A program made the translations under genes and the position numbers. This document shows positions 27,961 through 37,034 of a DNA stretch of 64,000 nt, piece after piece; the stretch's first letter is position 1; each line of letters begins with the position of its first letter. Under the pieces are notes generated by a model. It searched no databases and had not been told where the DNA came from. It saw only the letters and a list, made by a program, of their open reading frames with translations. The stretch lies in the NCBI RefSeq assembly GCF_900112645.1, contig NZ_FOMO01000006.1, positions 1-64,000 on the forward strand, written 5' to 3'. The stretch is from Phytopseudomonas straminea (lineage in GTDB: Bacteria; Pseudomonadota; Gammaproteobacteria; Pseudomonadales; Pseudomonadaceae).

Positions 27961-28563
27961 CTACGCGGCAGCGAGCAGCGCGCGTACCTTGGCGGCGGAC
28001 ATGCCCTGCAGCTGACGCAGGAAGTCGTGATCGACAGCGCGGCGGCCATGCTGCTCGCGCAGCACCTTGCACAGGTGCAGGGTCAGGTTGGCGGCCATTT
28101 CCGCATCAGCCAGCGCCCGGTGCGCCTTGCCGGTATCGGGCAGCCGCGCCCAGCGGTTGAGGTTGCCGAGCTTGTGGCTCGGCGCACCCGGCAACAGACG
28201 CCGCGACAACAGCAGCGAACAGGCGAAATGCTGCACGCGGGTACGGCCGATCAGGCCCAGCTCGGCGTCCCAGAACTTCTGGTCGAACGCGGCGTTGTGC
28301 GCCAGCATCGGGATGTCGCCGACGAATTCGGCGACCTCATGCATCACCTCGGCGGCTGGCGGCGCGCTGCGCACCATGGCGTTGCTGATGCCGGTCAGTT
28401 GCTCGATGAAGGGCGGCACCCAGGCGCCGGCGTTCATCAGGCTCTGGTAGCGGGCGGTGATCTGACCGCCTTCGATGATCACCACACCGATTTCGGTGGC
28501 GCGCGCCTGTTGGGCCGGCGACATGCCGGTGGTTTCGAAGTCGATGACAGCGATGGGTTTCAC
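27961..28563 (-). CDS. 3'-5' exonuclease (DnaQ-like)
   Basis: 200 aa with a DEDDh exonuclease domain: IAVIDFETTG (first Asp/Glu), AHNAAFDQKFW (third Asp), and HRALADAEMA (His and last Asp). It resembles the epsilon proofreading fold but is not DnaQ itself. GTG start at 28563 with GAGG upstream; the longer open frame upstream is the shadow of the NYN gene. It follows the NYN gene after 7 bases. Confidence 0.87.
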   Translation of the reverse strand: MKPIAVIDFETTGMSPAQQARATEIGVVIIEGGQITARYQSLMNAGAWVPPFIEQLTGISNAMVRSAPPAAEVMHEVAEFVGDIPMLAHNAAFDQKFWDAELGLIGRTRVQHFACSLLLSRRLLPGAPSHKLGNLNRWARLPDTGKAHRALADAEMAANLTLHLCKVLREQHGRRAVDHDFLRQLQGMSAAKVRALLAAA

Positions 28564-28570
28564 AGGAACC

Positions 28571-29050
28571 TCAGTGTTTGAGCAACAGATGGCCCTCGAT
28601 GGGCACGTAACGGCTGGCTGCGCGCACCAGCGACTGCGCGGTAAGCCCGGGCACGCCGTAAGCCACGGCTTCGACGCCATGACGCTGGCGAATGCGCTCG
28701 AGCAGCAGGTCGAAATCACCGTCGCCGGAGGCCAGCACCACGCTGTCGACATTCGCCGCGGCGTCCATCACGTCGATGGTGATGCCCACGTCCCAGTCGC
28801 CCTTGGCCGAGCCGTCGCTACGCTGGATGTAGGGTTTGAGCTTCACGGTGAAGCCCAGGTTACGCAGGATCTGCTGGAACTGCTGCTGCTTGGGGTCACC
28901 GCGGTCGATGGCGTAAGCGTAGGCCGCGACGATCTCGCCGCCCGCGGCCAGCTCGTTCCACAACGCCGTGTAGTTGAAGTGGCAGCCATAGGCCTGGCGC
29001 ACGGTGTAGTAGAGATTCTGTACGTCGGCGAACACGGCAATTTTCTTCAC
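28571..29050 (-). CDS. NYN-domain (LabA-like) RNase-fold protein
   Basis: 159 aa. PIN-like NYN domain with acidic residues in AVFADVQNLYYTV, DVGITIDVMDAA and VLASGDGDFDLL. The fold is that of metal-dependent RNases; related proteins act on RNA or as LabA-type regulators. It probably forms one operon with the exonuclease directly downstream. Confidence 0.85.
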   Translation of the reverse strand: MKKIAVFADVQNLYYTVRQAYGCHFNYTALWNELAAGGEIVAAYAYAIDRGDPKQQQFQQILRNLGFTVKLKPYIQRSDGSAKGDWDVGITIDVMDAAANVDSVVLASGDGDFDLLLERIRQRHGVEAVAYGVPGLTAQSLVRAASRYVPIEGHLLLKH

Positions 29051-29213
29051 CGGACATCCTCACAAGGGCTCGCGCGGGTTGCACGGCGGCCAGTATGCCA
29101 GCCCTGGCCCCTAGAGGTCGAAGGCAGCGCCACGGCGGCGACGAACGTCATCACTGGTGGCAGGCCGGCCACGCTCGTATCATGGCGGCCTGTTTTTCTG
29201 GCTACGACCATTC

Positions 29214-29873
29214 ATGAATCCCCTCGACGCCCTGCGTGACGCCTGGTTCTTCTTCCGGCAAAACCTCTTGCACATCCTCGTGCTGTGCCTGCCCTTCCTG
29301 CTCCTCGAAGCCTTCCTGAGCCTGCACCTCGAAGAGCTGGTCAGCGCCGCCAAGGTGCCGCTCTATGAAGTGCTGCTCGGGCTGTTCTTCTATCCGCTGT
29401 ACAGCGCCGCGCTGATCCTGTTCATCGACGCGCGCAGCCGCGGCGAAGCGCCGGGCAAGGGCGCGCTGGTGGCCATGAGCCTGAGCCTGTGGCCGCGCTT
29501 CGTGCTGCTGGCCGGCATTGGCACCCTGGCGATCATGCTCGGCATCTCGCTGTTCATCCTGCCCGGGCTGTGGCTGATGGTGCGGCTGGTGTTCGCCGAT
29601 TACCTGCTGGTGCTGCGCGGCCTCACGCCATTGCAGGCGCTGCATGCCAGCCTGCAGCTGACCGACGGACACTTCTGGCCGATCTTCACCTGCGTGATGC
29701 TGGTGATGGTGCCGCCATGGGTCGCCAGCTTCTGGGCCGGCGATATCGCCAGCGAGCCCGCCGCGCGCCTGCTGCTGGATATGCTGTTCGGCCTCTGCCA
29801 GCTGTTCACCACGGTGGTGGTGTTCCGCCTGTATATGCTGCGTGCGGGCGACAATACGGCGCGCCTGCCGTAA
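29214..29873 (+). CDS. YciC-family inner membrane protein
   Basis: 219 aa with about six hydrophobic segments. It opens with NPLDALRDAWFFFRQNLLHILVL, the family's N-terminal helix pair, and contains LFILPGLWLMVRLVFADYLLVL. The function is unknown. The in-frame upstream extension of 19 codons is unsupported. Its 3' end lies 37 bases before the LacI-type regulator. Confidence 0.82.
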   Translation: MNPLDALRDAWFFFRQNLLHILVLCLPFLLLEAFLSLHLEELVSAAKVPLYEVLLGLFFYPLYSAALILFIDARSRGEAPGKGALVAMSLSLWPRFVLLAGIGTLAIMLGISLFILPGLWLMVRLVFADYLLVLRGLTPLQALHASLQLTDGHFWPIFTCVMLVMVPPWVASFWAGDIASEPAARLLLDMLFGLCQLFTTVVVFRLYMLRAGDNTARLP

Positions 29874-29910
29874 CCTTCTCCGCACAACTGCATCCCATCG
29901 AGACCAGCCC

Positions 29911-30957
29911 GTGGCAAGAAAATCGCGTAGAGAACTGGCCAAAGACCGCGGCGACCTCGGCGATCTGCCGGTAACGGTCAAGGACGTCGCCCTCAGGGCC
30001 GGCGTATCGCCGATCACCGTGTCGCGGGCGATCCAGCGGCCGGAGCTGGTGAGCGACGCCACCCGCGCCCATGTTCTGGAAGTGGTGCGCGCCATGGGCT
30101 ACGTGCCCAACCTGATGGCCGGCGGCCTGGCCACCAGCAAGAGTCGCCTGGTGGCCATTGTGCTGCCGACCATCGCCAACTCGATCTACGCCAGCGTGGT
30201 GCAGGCGATCATGGATCGTCTCGCCGAGGCGGGCTACCACACCCTGGTCGGGCCCAGCGGCTATATACCGGAGCAGGAGGAAGCCCTGCTGGCCGCCATT
30301 CTCGGCCGGCGCCCGGACGGTATCGTGCTGACCGGCACCTTCCACACCCAGGCCAGCCGTGAGCGATTGGCGTCCGCCGGTATTCCGGTGGTCGAGGCCT
30401 GGGACCTGAGCGATAACGGCCTGGACATGCAGGTGGGCTTTTCCCACGAACAGGTCGGCGCCACTGTGGCCGAGCACTTCTTCGCCAAGGGATACCGCCG
30501 CTGGGCGGTGATCGGCGTCAACGACCCGCGGGCGCTGCGCCGCTGCAAGGCGGTGATCGGCCGACTCGCCGAACTGGGTGTGAATAACGTGGCGGTGCAG
30601 ACGCTACCGCTGCCCGCCACCTGGGAGGTCGGCCGCAAGGGCCTGGCCAACCTGCTCGATGCAGGCGAGAAGCCGGACTTCATCTTCTGCAGCTCGGACA
30701 CCGTCGCCCTCGGCGTACTGGCCGAAGCCTCTACCCGCGGGCTGAACGTGCCAGGCGACCTCGCCGTACTGGGATTCGGCGACACCCTCAATGGCCAATT
30801 CGCCGACCCGGCGCTGTCCACCGTAAGCGTCAATGCCACCGAGATGGGCCACCAGGTCGCCGAAGCCCTGCTGCGTCGTTTCGATGGCCAGAGCGCAGAG
30901 CCGAGAGTGGATACAGGCTTCACGATCGTTGAGCGCGGCAGCACGGCTCGAACCTAG
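29911..30957 (+). CDS. LacI-family transcriptional regulator, probable regulator of gudD
   Basis: 348 aa (GTG start). The helix-turn-helix is VTVKDVALRAGVSPITVSRAIQRPE, with the hinge helix near MAGGLATSK. The periplasmic-binding-protein-like ligand domain follows, resembling GntR-type sugar-acid regulators. The next gene codes glucarate dehydratase and has two identical LacI-type palindromes in its promoter, so a repressor that releases on a hexarate or related acid is the simple reading (inference). Confidence 0.87.
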   Translation: MARKSRRELAKDRGDLGDLPVTVKDVALRAGVSPITVSRAIQRPELVSDATRAHVLEVVRAMGYVPNLMAGGLATSKSRLVAIVLPTIANSIYASVVQAIMDRLAEAGYHTLVGPSGYIPEQEEALLAAILGRRPDGIVLTGTFHTQASRERLASAGIPVVEAWDLSDNGLDMQVGFSHEQVGATVAEHFFAKGYRRWAVIGVNDPRALRRCKAVIGRLAELGVNNVAVQTLPLPATWEVGRKGLANLLDAGEKPDFIFCSSDTVALGVLAEASTRGLNVPGDLAVLGFGDTLNGQFADPALSTVSVNATEMGHQVAEALLRRFDGQSAEPRVDTGFTIVERGSTART

Positions 30958-30969
30958 ATTCGTAGGCAA

Positions 30970-30998
30970 TTGATGGGTTTCACCTACGCGGCCCGCCC
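30970..30998. repeat. 29-base dispersed repeat, copy 1
   Basis: Nearly the same 29 bases recur at 31230-31258 with two mismatches, 260 bases away; both share CACCTACGCGGCCCGCCC. Between them lies a stretch (GCCGCTACGCTCGCCCGGGC, near 31149) related to CGCTGCGCTCACCCCAGG near 27940. These look like short non-coding repeats of this genome. In 30958-31320 I see no gene. Confidence 0.6.
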
Positions 30999-31229
30999 TA
31001 TCCACAAACTGGCCAACCGGCCGAGCACCGTGTCGATACCCGCTTAGCCATCATCGAGTGGACCAGCACCGCCCAAGGCAAAACCACCTCTCGTAGCCTG
31101 CGGTAGAGCACAGCGATATCCAGGTTTGCGATGTTCGCGCCGCGATGCCCCGGGTGCCGCTACGCTCGCCCGGGCTACGAACTGTGGGAGCGGGCCATGC
31201 CCGCGAATGACTTGTGCCCCAATAATCCA

Positions 31230-31258
31230 TTGACGGGTTGCACCTACGCGGCCCGCCC
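31230..31258. repeat. 29-base dispersed repeat, copy 2
   Basis: Second copy of the repeat at 30970-30998, in the same orientation. Confidence 0.6.
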
Positions 31259-31320
31259 CACCCTACGTCCTACCTTTCAGGACCACATGCGCGTCCACCG
31301 AGCCGTAAATTTTCGCTTGA

Positions 31321-31357
31321 ATGATAACGTTATCTGGCTATGATGATAACGTTATCT
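31321..31357. promoter_or_regulatory. Twin LacI-type operators upstream of gudD
   Basis: ATGATAACGTTATCT occurs twice, at 31321-31335 and 31343-31357. Each contains the perfect palindrome GATAACGTTATC with a central CG, the LacI-family hallmark. Centres are 22 bases apart, about two helical turns, so two dimers would bind on the same face. Confidence 0.8.
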
Positions 31358-31420
31358 TAAGCGCTGCCCGATACGCAGCCAGACACTCCCTAACGTCAGT
31401 AACGGCACAGGAACCACGCG

Positions 31421-32767
31421 ATGAACAATAACAACACTCATGCAGGTACCCCGGTTATCACCGCTCTGGAAGTCATCCCGGTCGCCGGGCACGACAGTTT
31501 TCTGCTCAACCTCAGCGGTGGCCACGCGCCCTTCTTTACCCGCAACCTGCTGATCCTGCGCGACAACGCCGGCCACGTCGGCGTCGGTGAAGTGCCGGGC
31601 GGCGAAGCCATTCGCCAGACCCTGGAAGACGCCCGACAACTGCTGCTCGGCCAACCCATCGGTCAGTACCAGAAACTGCTCGGCCAGGTGCGCCAGACCT
31701 TCGCCGACCGTGACTCCGGCGGCCGTGGTCTGCAGACCTTCGACCTGCGCATCACCATCCATGCGGTCACCGCCGTCGAGGCTGCCCTGCTCGACCTGCT
31801 CGGCCAGTACCTGGACGTCCCGGTCGCCGCCCTGCTCGGCGAAGGCCAGCAACGCGATGCCGTGGAAATGCTCGGCTATCTGTTCTACGTCGGCGATCGC
31901 AAGAAGACCGACCTGCCCTATCGTCAGGAAGCCGATGCCGACAACGCCTGGTTCCGCGTGCGCAACGAAGAAGCGCTGGACGCACAGGGCGTGGTGCGCC
32001 TCGCCGAAGCCGCCTACGAGCGTTATGGCTTCAAGGACTTCAAACTCAAGGGCGGCGTGCTGCGCGGCGACGAGGAAATCGAAGCGGTGACCGCCCTGGC
32101 CGAGCGCTTCCCGGAAGCGCGCATCACCCTGGACCCGAACGGTGCCTGGTCCCTGGCCGACGCCATTCGCCTGTGCCGGGACCAACACCATGTGCTCGCC
32201 TACGCCGAAGACCCCTGCGGCGCCGAGAACGGCTATTCCGGCCGTGAGGTAATGGCCGAATTCCGCCGCGCCACCGGCCTGCCGACCGCCACCAACATGA
32301 TCGCCACCGACTGGCGGCAGATGGGCCATGCGATCCAGCTGCAATCGGTGGACATCCCCCTGGCCGACCCGCACTTCTGGACCATGCAGGGTTCGGTGCG
32401 CGTAGCGCAGATGTGCAACGACTGGGGCCTGACCTGGGGCTCGCACTCCAACAACCACTTCGACGTGTCCCTGGCCATGTTCACCCATGTGGCAGCGGCC
32501 GCGCCGGGCAAGATCACCGCCATCGACACCCACTGGATCTGGCAGGACGGCCAGCACCTGACCAAGGAGCCGCTGCGTATCGAAGGCGGTCTCGTGCAGG
32601 TGCCGAAGAAGCCCGGCCTCGGCGTGGAGCTGGACATGGACGCCGTAGCCAAAGCCCACGAGTGCTACAAGGGCATGGGCCTGGGCGCGCGCAACGATGC
32701 GGTGGCCATGCAGTATCTGATCAGCGGCTGGACTTTCGATAACAAGAAGCCCTGCCTGGTGCGCTGA
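31421..32767 (+). CDS. gudD: Glucarate dehydratase
   Basis: 448 aa enolase-superfamily enzyme. The catalytic KxK (FKLKGG), metal ligands in LDPNGAWS and [14 protein letters not shown], and the His-Asp dyad region [16 protein letters not shown] are present. It dehydrates D-glucarate to 5-dehydro-4-deoxyglucarate. The usual partner genes (a transporter, the aldolase/dehydratase and semialdehyde dehydrogenase) are not next to it in this window. Confidence 0.94.
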   Translation: MNNNNTHAGTPVITALEVIPVAGHDSFLLNLSGGHAPFFTRNLLILRDNAGHVGVGEVPGGEAIRQTLEDARQLLLGQPIGQYQKLLGQVRQTFADRDSGGRGLQTFDLRITIHAVTAVEAALLDLLGQYLDVPVAALLGEGQQRDAVEMLGYLFYVGDRKKTDLPYRQEADADNAWFRVRNEEALDAQGVVRLAEAAYERYGFKDFKLKGGVLRGDEEIEAVTALAERFPEARITLDPNGAWSLADAIRLCRDQHHVLAYAEDPCGAENGYSGREVMAEFRRATGLPTATNMIATDWRQMGHAIQLQSVDIPLADPHFWTMQGSVRVAQMCNDWGLTWGSHSNNHFDVSLAMFTHVAAAAPGKITAIDTHWIWQDGQHLTKEPLRIEGGLVQVPKKPGLGVELDMDAVAKAHECYKGMGLGARNDAVAMQYLISGWTFDNKKPCLVR

Positions 32768-32904
32768 GCACGTTTAGTCAATTGGTGGGCTAGCGCTCAC
32801 CCTGCAAAACTGTGTGAGGGCGCCATGCGCCCGAATCGCGAGTATGAGCTAGGCAGCCCCGCCCACTCCCACGGCCCGACGCTGATCTGGCTACAGTGGT
32901 TGAC

Positions 32905-33786
32905 CTAACCGTGATTCAACTGCGCCTTGAGCCGATCACGAAAGCTCTGGATCAGCGGTTCCCGTGATCGACCACGGCGCAGCGCCAGGGTGAAAGGCGC
33001 CTGGTAGCCGAAGGTGGTGGGCAGCAGCACTTTCAGACGTTTCTGATCGGCCCACTGCTGGGCGTAATGCTCGGGCAAATAACCGATGTAGGCGCCGGAA
33101 AGCACCAGAATCAGCTGCGCCTCCATCGACTCCACCGTCGCTGCACTGTGCTTGAAACCATGGCGCGCCAGCTCGGCCTGGCTCCAGTAGCCACGGCCGA
33201 CCATACGCTGCTGGGTGATCACTTCCGCCGGAATCTGCCGCTGGGTATACAGCGGGTGCCTATCGCTGCAGTAAAGCCAGTGCTGCTCGCGGTACAGCGC
33301 CTGGTAGATCAGCCCGTTGGTGCGCACCGAAAAGGCGCCGATGGCCAGATCCAGCCGGTTCTCCAAAACCCCCAGTTGCAACTCCGCCGGACTGAGCACC
33401 GCCAGGTGCAGGTGCACCGCCGGGTGTTCCTGGCTGTAGGCGCCGATCACCTCGGCCAACGGCAGGGACGGATCGCTCACCGTCGAATCCAGTACGCCCA
33501 GATTCAGAGTGCCCCGCAGCTCACCCTTGAGCGCCGCCGAATAGCGCTCGAACCCCTCCAGCTCGGCCAGCAGCCGCAGTGCCTCCTGATGGAACAGCTC
33601 GCCCTTGCTGGTCAGGCTGAAGCCGCCACGCCCGCGATGGCAGAGCACGAAGCCGAGCTGCGCTTCGAGCTGGCTCATATAGGTGCTGATCGCCGAAGTA
33701 GAAAGATTCAGCTCCTGCTGCGCCGCAGCGAAACCCTGGTGGCGCACGACACAGACGAACAGGCGCAGCAGCTTGAGATCAGGCAT
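32905..33786 (-). CDS. gbuR: GbuR-like LysR regulator of guanidinobutyrate use
   Basis: 293 aa. LysR helix-turn-helix (LKLLRLFVCVVRHQGFAAAQQELNLSTSAISTYMSQLE) and effector domain. It diverges from gbuA, as gbuR does in P. aeruginosa, where it activates gbuA in response to 4-guanidinobutyrate. The assignment rests on that divergence. Confidence 0.82.
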   Translation of the reverse strand: MPDLKLLRLFVCVVRHQGFAAAQQELNLSTSAISTYMSQLEAQLGFVLCHRGRGGFSLTSKGELFHQEALRLLAELEGFERYSAALKGELRGTLNLGVLDSTVSDPSLPLAEVIGAYSQEHPAVHLHLAVLSPAELQLGVLENRLDLAIGAFSVRTNGLIYQALYREQHWLYCSDRHPLYTQRQIPAEVITQQRMVGRGYWSQAELARHGFKHSAATVESMEAQLILVLSGAYIGYLPEHYAQQWADQKRLKVLLPTTFGYQAPFTLALRRGRSREPLIQSFRDRLKAQLNHG

Positions 33787-33838
33787 TGGCGAACCATGAC
33801 GGTGAAAAGAACCGGGCCCATGCTAAAGCCTGCTCGTT

Positions 33839-33858
33839 AGTTTAGGAATTTCTGAACT
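33839..33858. promoter_or_regulatory. Candidate GbuR operator
   Basis: AGTTTAGGAATTTCTGAACT is a near-palindrome in the gbuR-gbuA intergenic region, 53 bases from the gbuR start, as expected for a LysR-type site. Not verified. Confidence 0.45.
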
Positions 33859-33941
33859 GATTATTTGCGCTGCCCGATTCTTCACGCCGCCAACCCTGAC
33901 CAGAATCGGACCACGACAACCACAATAACTGCGAGGCCCCC

Positions 33942-34901
33942 GTGGATAATTCCCTCCACCAGCCCCTGGGCGGCAACGAAATGCCCCGTTTCGGCGGGAT
34001 CGCCACCATGCTGCGCCTGCCCCACGTGCAGGCACCCGAAGAGCTGGACAAGCTCGACGCTGCCTTTATCGGCATCCCCCTGGATATCGGCACCTCCCTG
34101 CGCTCCGGCACCCGCTTCGGGCCACGGCAGATCCGCGCCGAGTCGGTGATGATCCGCCCCTACAACATGGCCACCGGCGCCGCACCCTTCGATTCCCTGA
34201 ACGTGGCCGACATCGGCGACGTGGCGATCAACACCTTCAACCTGCTCGACGCCGTGCGCATCATCGAAGAGCACTACGATCGCGTGCTGGCCCACGACAT
34301 CATTCCGCTGACCCTGGGCGGCGACCACACCCTGACCCTGCCGATCCTGCGCGCCATGCACAAGAAGTACGGCAAGGTCGGCCTGGTGCACATCGACGCC
34401 CACGCCGACGTCAACGATCACATGTTTGGCGAGAAGATCGCCCACGGCACCACCTTCCGCCGCGCCCAGGAAGAAGGCCTGCTCGACAGCCAGCGCGTGG
34501 TGCAGATCGGCCTGCGCGCCCAGGGCTACACCGCCGACGATTTCAACTGGAGCCGCAACCAGGGCTTCCGTGTGGTGCAGGCCGAAGAGTGCTGGCACAA
34601 ATCCCTGGCCCCGCTGATGGAAGAAGTGCGCGCCAAGGTCGACGGCGGCCCGGTATACCTGTCCTTCGACATCGACGGCATCGACCCGGCCTGGGCGCCC
34701 GGCACCGGCACTCCGGAAGTCGGCGGCCTGACCACCATCCAGGCGCTGGAAATCATCCGCGGCTGCCAGGGCCTGAACCTGATCGGCGGCGACCTGGTCG
34801 AGGTCTCCCCGCCCTACGACACTACCGGCAACACCTCGCTGCTGGGTGCCAATCTGCTCTACGAAATGCTCTGCGTGCTGCCGGGTGTGGTGCGTCGATG
34901 A
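33942..34901 (+). CDS. gbuA: Guanidinobutyrase
   Basis: 319 aa ureohydrolase of the arginase/agmatinase fold. Binuclear Mn ligands lie in GGDHT, HIDAHAD and SFDIDGIDP. From memory it is close along its whole length to P. aeruginosa GbuA, which splits 4-guanidinobutyrate into 4-aminobutyrate and urea; an agmatinase would be the alternative, but the gbuR-gbuA-transporter context supports guanidinobutyrase. The stop overlaps the next start (ATGA). Confidence 0.9.
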   Translation: MDNSLHQPLGGNEMPRFGGIATMLRLPHVQAPEELDKLDAAFIGIPLDIGTSLRSGTRFGPRQIRAESVMIRPYNMATGAAPFDSLNVADIGDVAINTFNLLDAVRIIEEHYDRVLAHDIIPLTLGGDHTLTLPILRAMHKKYGKVGLVHIDAHADVNDHMFGEKIAHGTTFRRAQEEGLLDSQRVVQIGLRAQGYTADDFNWSRNQGFRVVQAEECWHKSLAPLMEEVRAKVDGGPVYLSFDIDGIDPAWAPGTGTPEVGGLTTIQALEIIRGCQGLNLIGGDLVEVSPPYDTTGNTSLLGANLLYEMLCVLPGVVRR

Positions 34902-35275
34902 GCCGCAAAGCCGAAGTGCTGAAGGCGGCTGCCGGGCTGGTGGACGCCTTCGCCCATAACGATACGCCGCGTTACTTCGCCTGCTTCAGCGAGGACGCCA
35001 CCTTCGTGTTCCACACCCTGGCGCAGCCGCTGCTTTCGCGCGCTGCCTACCAGGCGGTGTGGCAGCAATGGCAAGCCGAAGGCTTCGCAGTGCTCGACTG
35101 CCGTTCCAGCAATGGCCACGTCAGCCTGCAGGGCGACGTGGCGATCTTCATTCACGACGTCGCCACACATTTGCGCGTAGCCGGCGAGGAACAACACCTC
35201 AACGAACGGGAAACCATCGTGTTTCGTCACCAGGACGGCCGCTGGCTGGCCTGCCACGAGCACCTGTCGGCTTAG
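34898..35275 (+). CDS. SnoaL/NTF2-like small protein
   Basis: 125 aa, a cone-shaped NTF2-like fold: AGLVDAFAHNDTPRYFACFSEDATFVFH ... ERETIVFRHQDGRWLACHEHLSA. It overlaps the gbuA stop by 4 bases and is the second gene of the cluster. Members bind or isomerise small molecules; a role with guanidino acids is inference. Confidence 0.8.
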   Translation: MSRKAEVLKAAAGLVDAFAHNDTPRYFACFSEDATFVFHTLAQPLLSRAAYQAVWQQWQAEGFAVLDCRSSNGHVSLQGDVAIFIHDVATHLRVAGEEQHLNERETIVFRHQDGRWLACHEHLSA

Positions 35276-35477
35276 AAGTAAAGAAGCCCCTTGGCGTGAG
35301 TGAACCGCCTGAAGTTCGCCGCGCCGGATACACCTTGCGACTTGGAACCCGTTGGGTTTCCCGCGGCCTTGCCGCACTGCCAGAACACCACCACCCGATG
35401 ACTGTCGGGGGTGCATAACAGGATCAGCGTGCCTGCGCTGCCCCTATAAAAATCGTGAAAAGGCGCTGGAGAACACC

Positions 35478-36977
35478 ATGAGTAACGCGACGCGTATCGA
35501 GACCTTCGGTGTCGAGCAGATCCCCGACAACCAACGCAGTGCCACACCCACCGATCTGTTCCGCCTGATCTTCGGCGGCGCCAATACGTTCTCCACCGCC
35601 GTACTGGGCAGCTTCCCGGTGCTGTTCGGCCTGTCTTTCCAGGCCGGCATGTGGGCGATCGTGCTCGGCGTCGCGGTCGGTGCGCTGATCCTCGCGCCGA
35701 TGGGTCTGTTCGGCGCGCTCAATGGCACCAACAACGCCGTGTCCTCCGGTGCCCACTTCGGCGTGCACGGGCGTATCGTTGGCTCGTTCCTGTCGCTGCT
35801 CACCGCCGTGGCGTTCTTCTCGCTGTCGGTATGGAGCTCCGGTGATGCGCTGATCGGCGGCGCCAAGCGGCTGATCGGCCTGCCCGAGAACGACCTGACC
35901 CTGGGCCTGGCCTACGGTCTGTTCGCGGTGCTGGTGCTGGTGGTGTGCATCTATGGCTTTCGCTTCATGCTGTGGGTCAACAAGATCGCCGTGTGGGCCT
36001 CCAGCCTGCTGTTTCTGCTCGGCATCCTGGCGTTCGCCGGGCCCTTCGATGCCAATTACGCCGGCACCGTCAGCCTGGAGCAACCGGGCTTCTGGGCGGC
36101 CTTCATCGGCGCGGCGCTACTGGCGATGAGCAACCCGGTGTCGTTCGGCGCCTTTCTTGGCGACTGGTCGCGCTACATCCCCAAGCACACGCCCAAGCGC
36201 CGCATCATGCTGGCGGTGCTCGCCGCCCAGGCCGGCACGCTGATTCCCTTCCTGTTCGGCCTGTGCACCGCCACGCTGGTGGCCACTCAGGCGCCGGATT
36301 ACATCGCCGCCAACAATTATGTGGGTGGCCTGCTGGCCATCTCGCCGGCCTGGTTCTTCCTGCCGGTGTGCCTGATCGCGGTGATCGGCGGCATGTCCAC
36401 CGGCACCACCGCGCTGTACGGCACCGGGCTGGACATGTCGAGCCTGTTCCCGCGGCTGATGAGCCGCGCTGGCGCCACGCTGCTGATCGGCGTGGCGGCC
36501 ATCGCCTTCATCTTCATCGGCCGCTTCGCCTTCAACCTGGTGCAGAGCGTGTCGACCTTCGCGGTGCTGATCGTCACCTGCACCAGCCCGTGGATGGTGA
36601 TCATGATCCTCGGCCTGATCGTGCGCCGCGGCTTCTACCACGCCGATGACCTGCAGGTATTCACCCGCGGCGAGCGCGGTGGCCGCTACTGGTTCCACAA
36701 CGGCTGGAACTGGCGCGGCCTCGGCGCGTGGATTCCCAGCGCGGCAGTGGGCCTGTGCTTCGTCAACCTGCCGGGCCAGTTCGTCGGCCCGCTGGGTGAG
36801 CTGGCCGGCGGCATCGACATCAGCCTGCCGATCACCCTGGGCATGGCCGCAGTGCTCTACCTGACCCTGCTCAATCTGTTCCCCGAGCCAGCGAGCGTCT
36901 ACGGCCCCGTTGGCCCGCGCTGGGTGCGCCTGAAACCTGACACCAGCGCCCCGGTGAACGGTGCCGGGCTCGCCTGA
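35478..36977 (+). CDS. NCS1-family permease (cytosine/purine-type)
   Basis: 499 aa, about 12 membrane helices, with NCS1 features: SATPTDLFRLIFGGANTFSTAVLG near the N-terminus and NPVSFGAFLGDWSRYIP in the middle. These are Na+ or H+ symporters for nucleobases, hydantoins or related nitrogen compounds. In the gbu cluster the substrate is more likely a guanidino acid or related compound (inference). Start at MSNATRIETF after GGAGAACACC; a longer open frame upstream is unsupported. Confidence 0.87.
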   Translation: MSNATRIETFGVEQIPDNQRSATPTDLFRLIFGGANTFSTAVLGSFPVLFGLSFQAGMWAIVLGVAVGALILAPMGLFGALNGTNNAVSSGAHFGVHGRIVGSFLSLLTAVAFFSLSVWSSGDALIGGAKRLIGLPENDLTLGLAYGLFAVLVLVVCIYGFRFMLWVNKIAVWASSLLFLLGILAFAGPFDANYAGTVSLEQPGFWAAFIGAALLAMSNPVSFGAFLGDWSRYIPKHTPKRRIMLAVLAAQAGTLIPFLFGLCTATLVATQAPDYIAANNYVGGLLAISPAWFFLPVCLIAVIGGMSTGTTALYGTGLDMSSLFPRLMSRAGATLLIGVAAIAFIFIGRFAFNLVQSVSTFAVLIVTCTSPWMVIMILGLIVRRGFYHADDLQVFTRGERGGRYWFHNGWNWRGLGAWIPSAAVGLCFVNLPGQFVGPLGELAGGIDISLPITLGMAAVLYLTLLNLFPEPASVYGPVGPRWVRLKPDTSAPVNGAGLA

Positions 36978-36987
36978 CAGCTTCGCA

Positions 36988-37006
36988 CCGGGCGCGCTGC
37001 GCCCGG
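36988..37006. other. Intercistronic hairpin
   Basis: Perfect 8-bp stem CCGGGCGC/GCGCCCGG with a 3-base loop between the NCS1 and symporter genes, without a T tract. It may stabilise or partly terminate the message. Confidence 0.5.
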
Positions 37007-37034
37007 ATCTTCACCAGAAAACGAGAACAACACC

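Noticed and set aside
31352..32659. 435-aa minus-strand frame across gudD
   Set aside because: Antisense shadow of the glucarate dehydratase gene.
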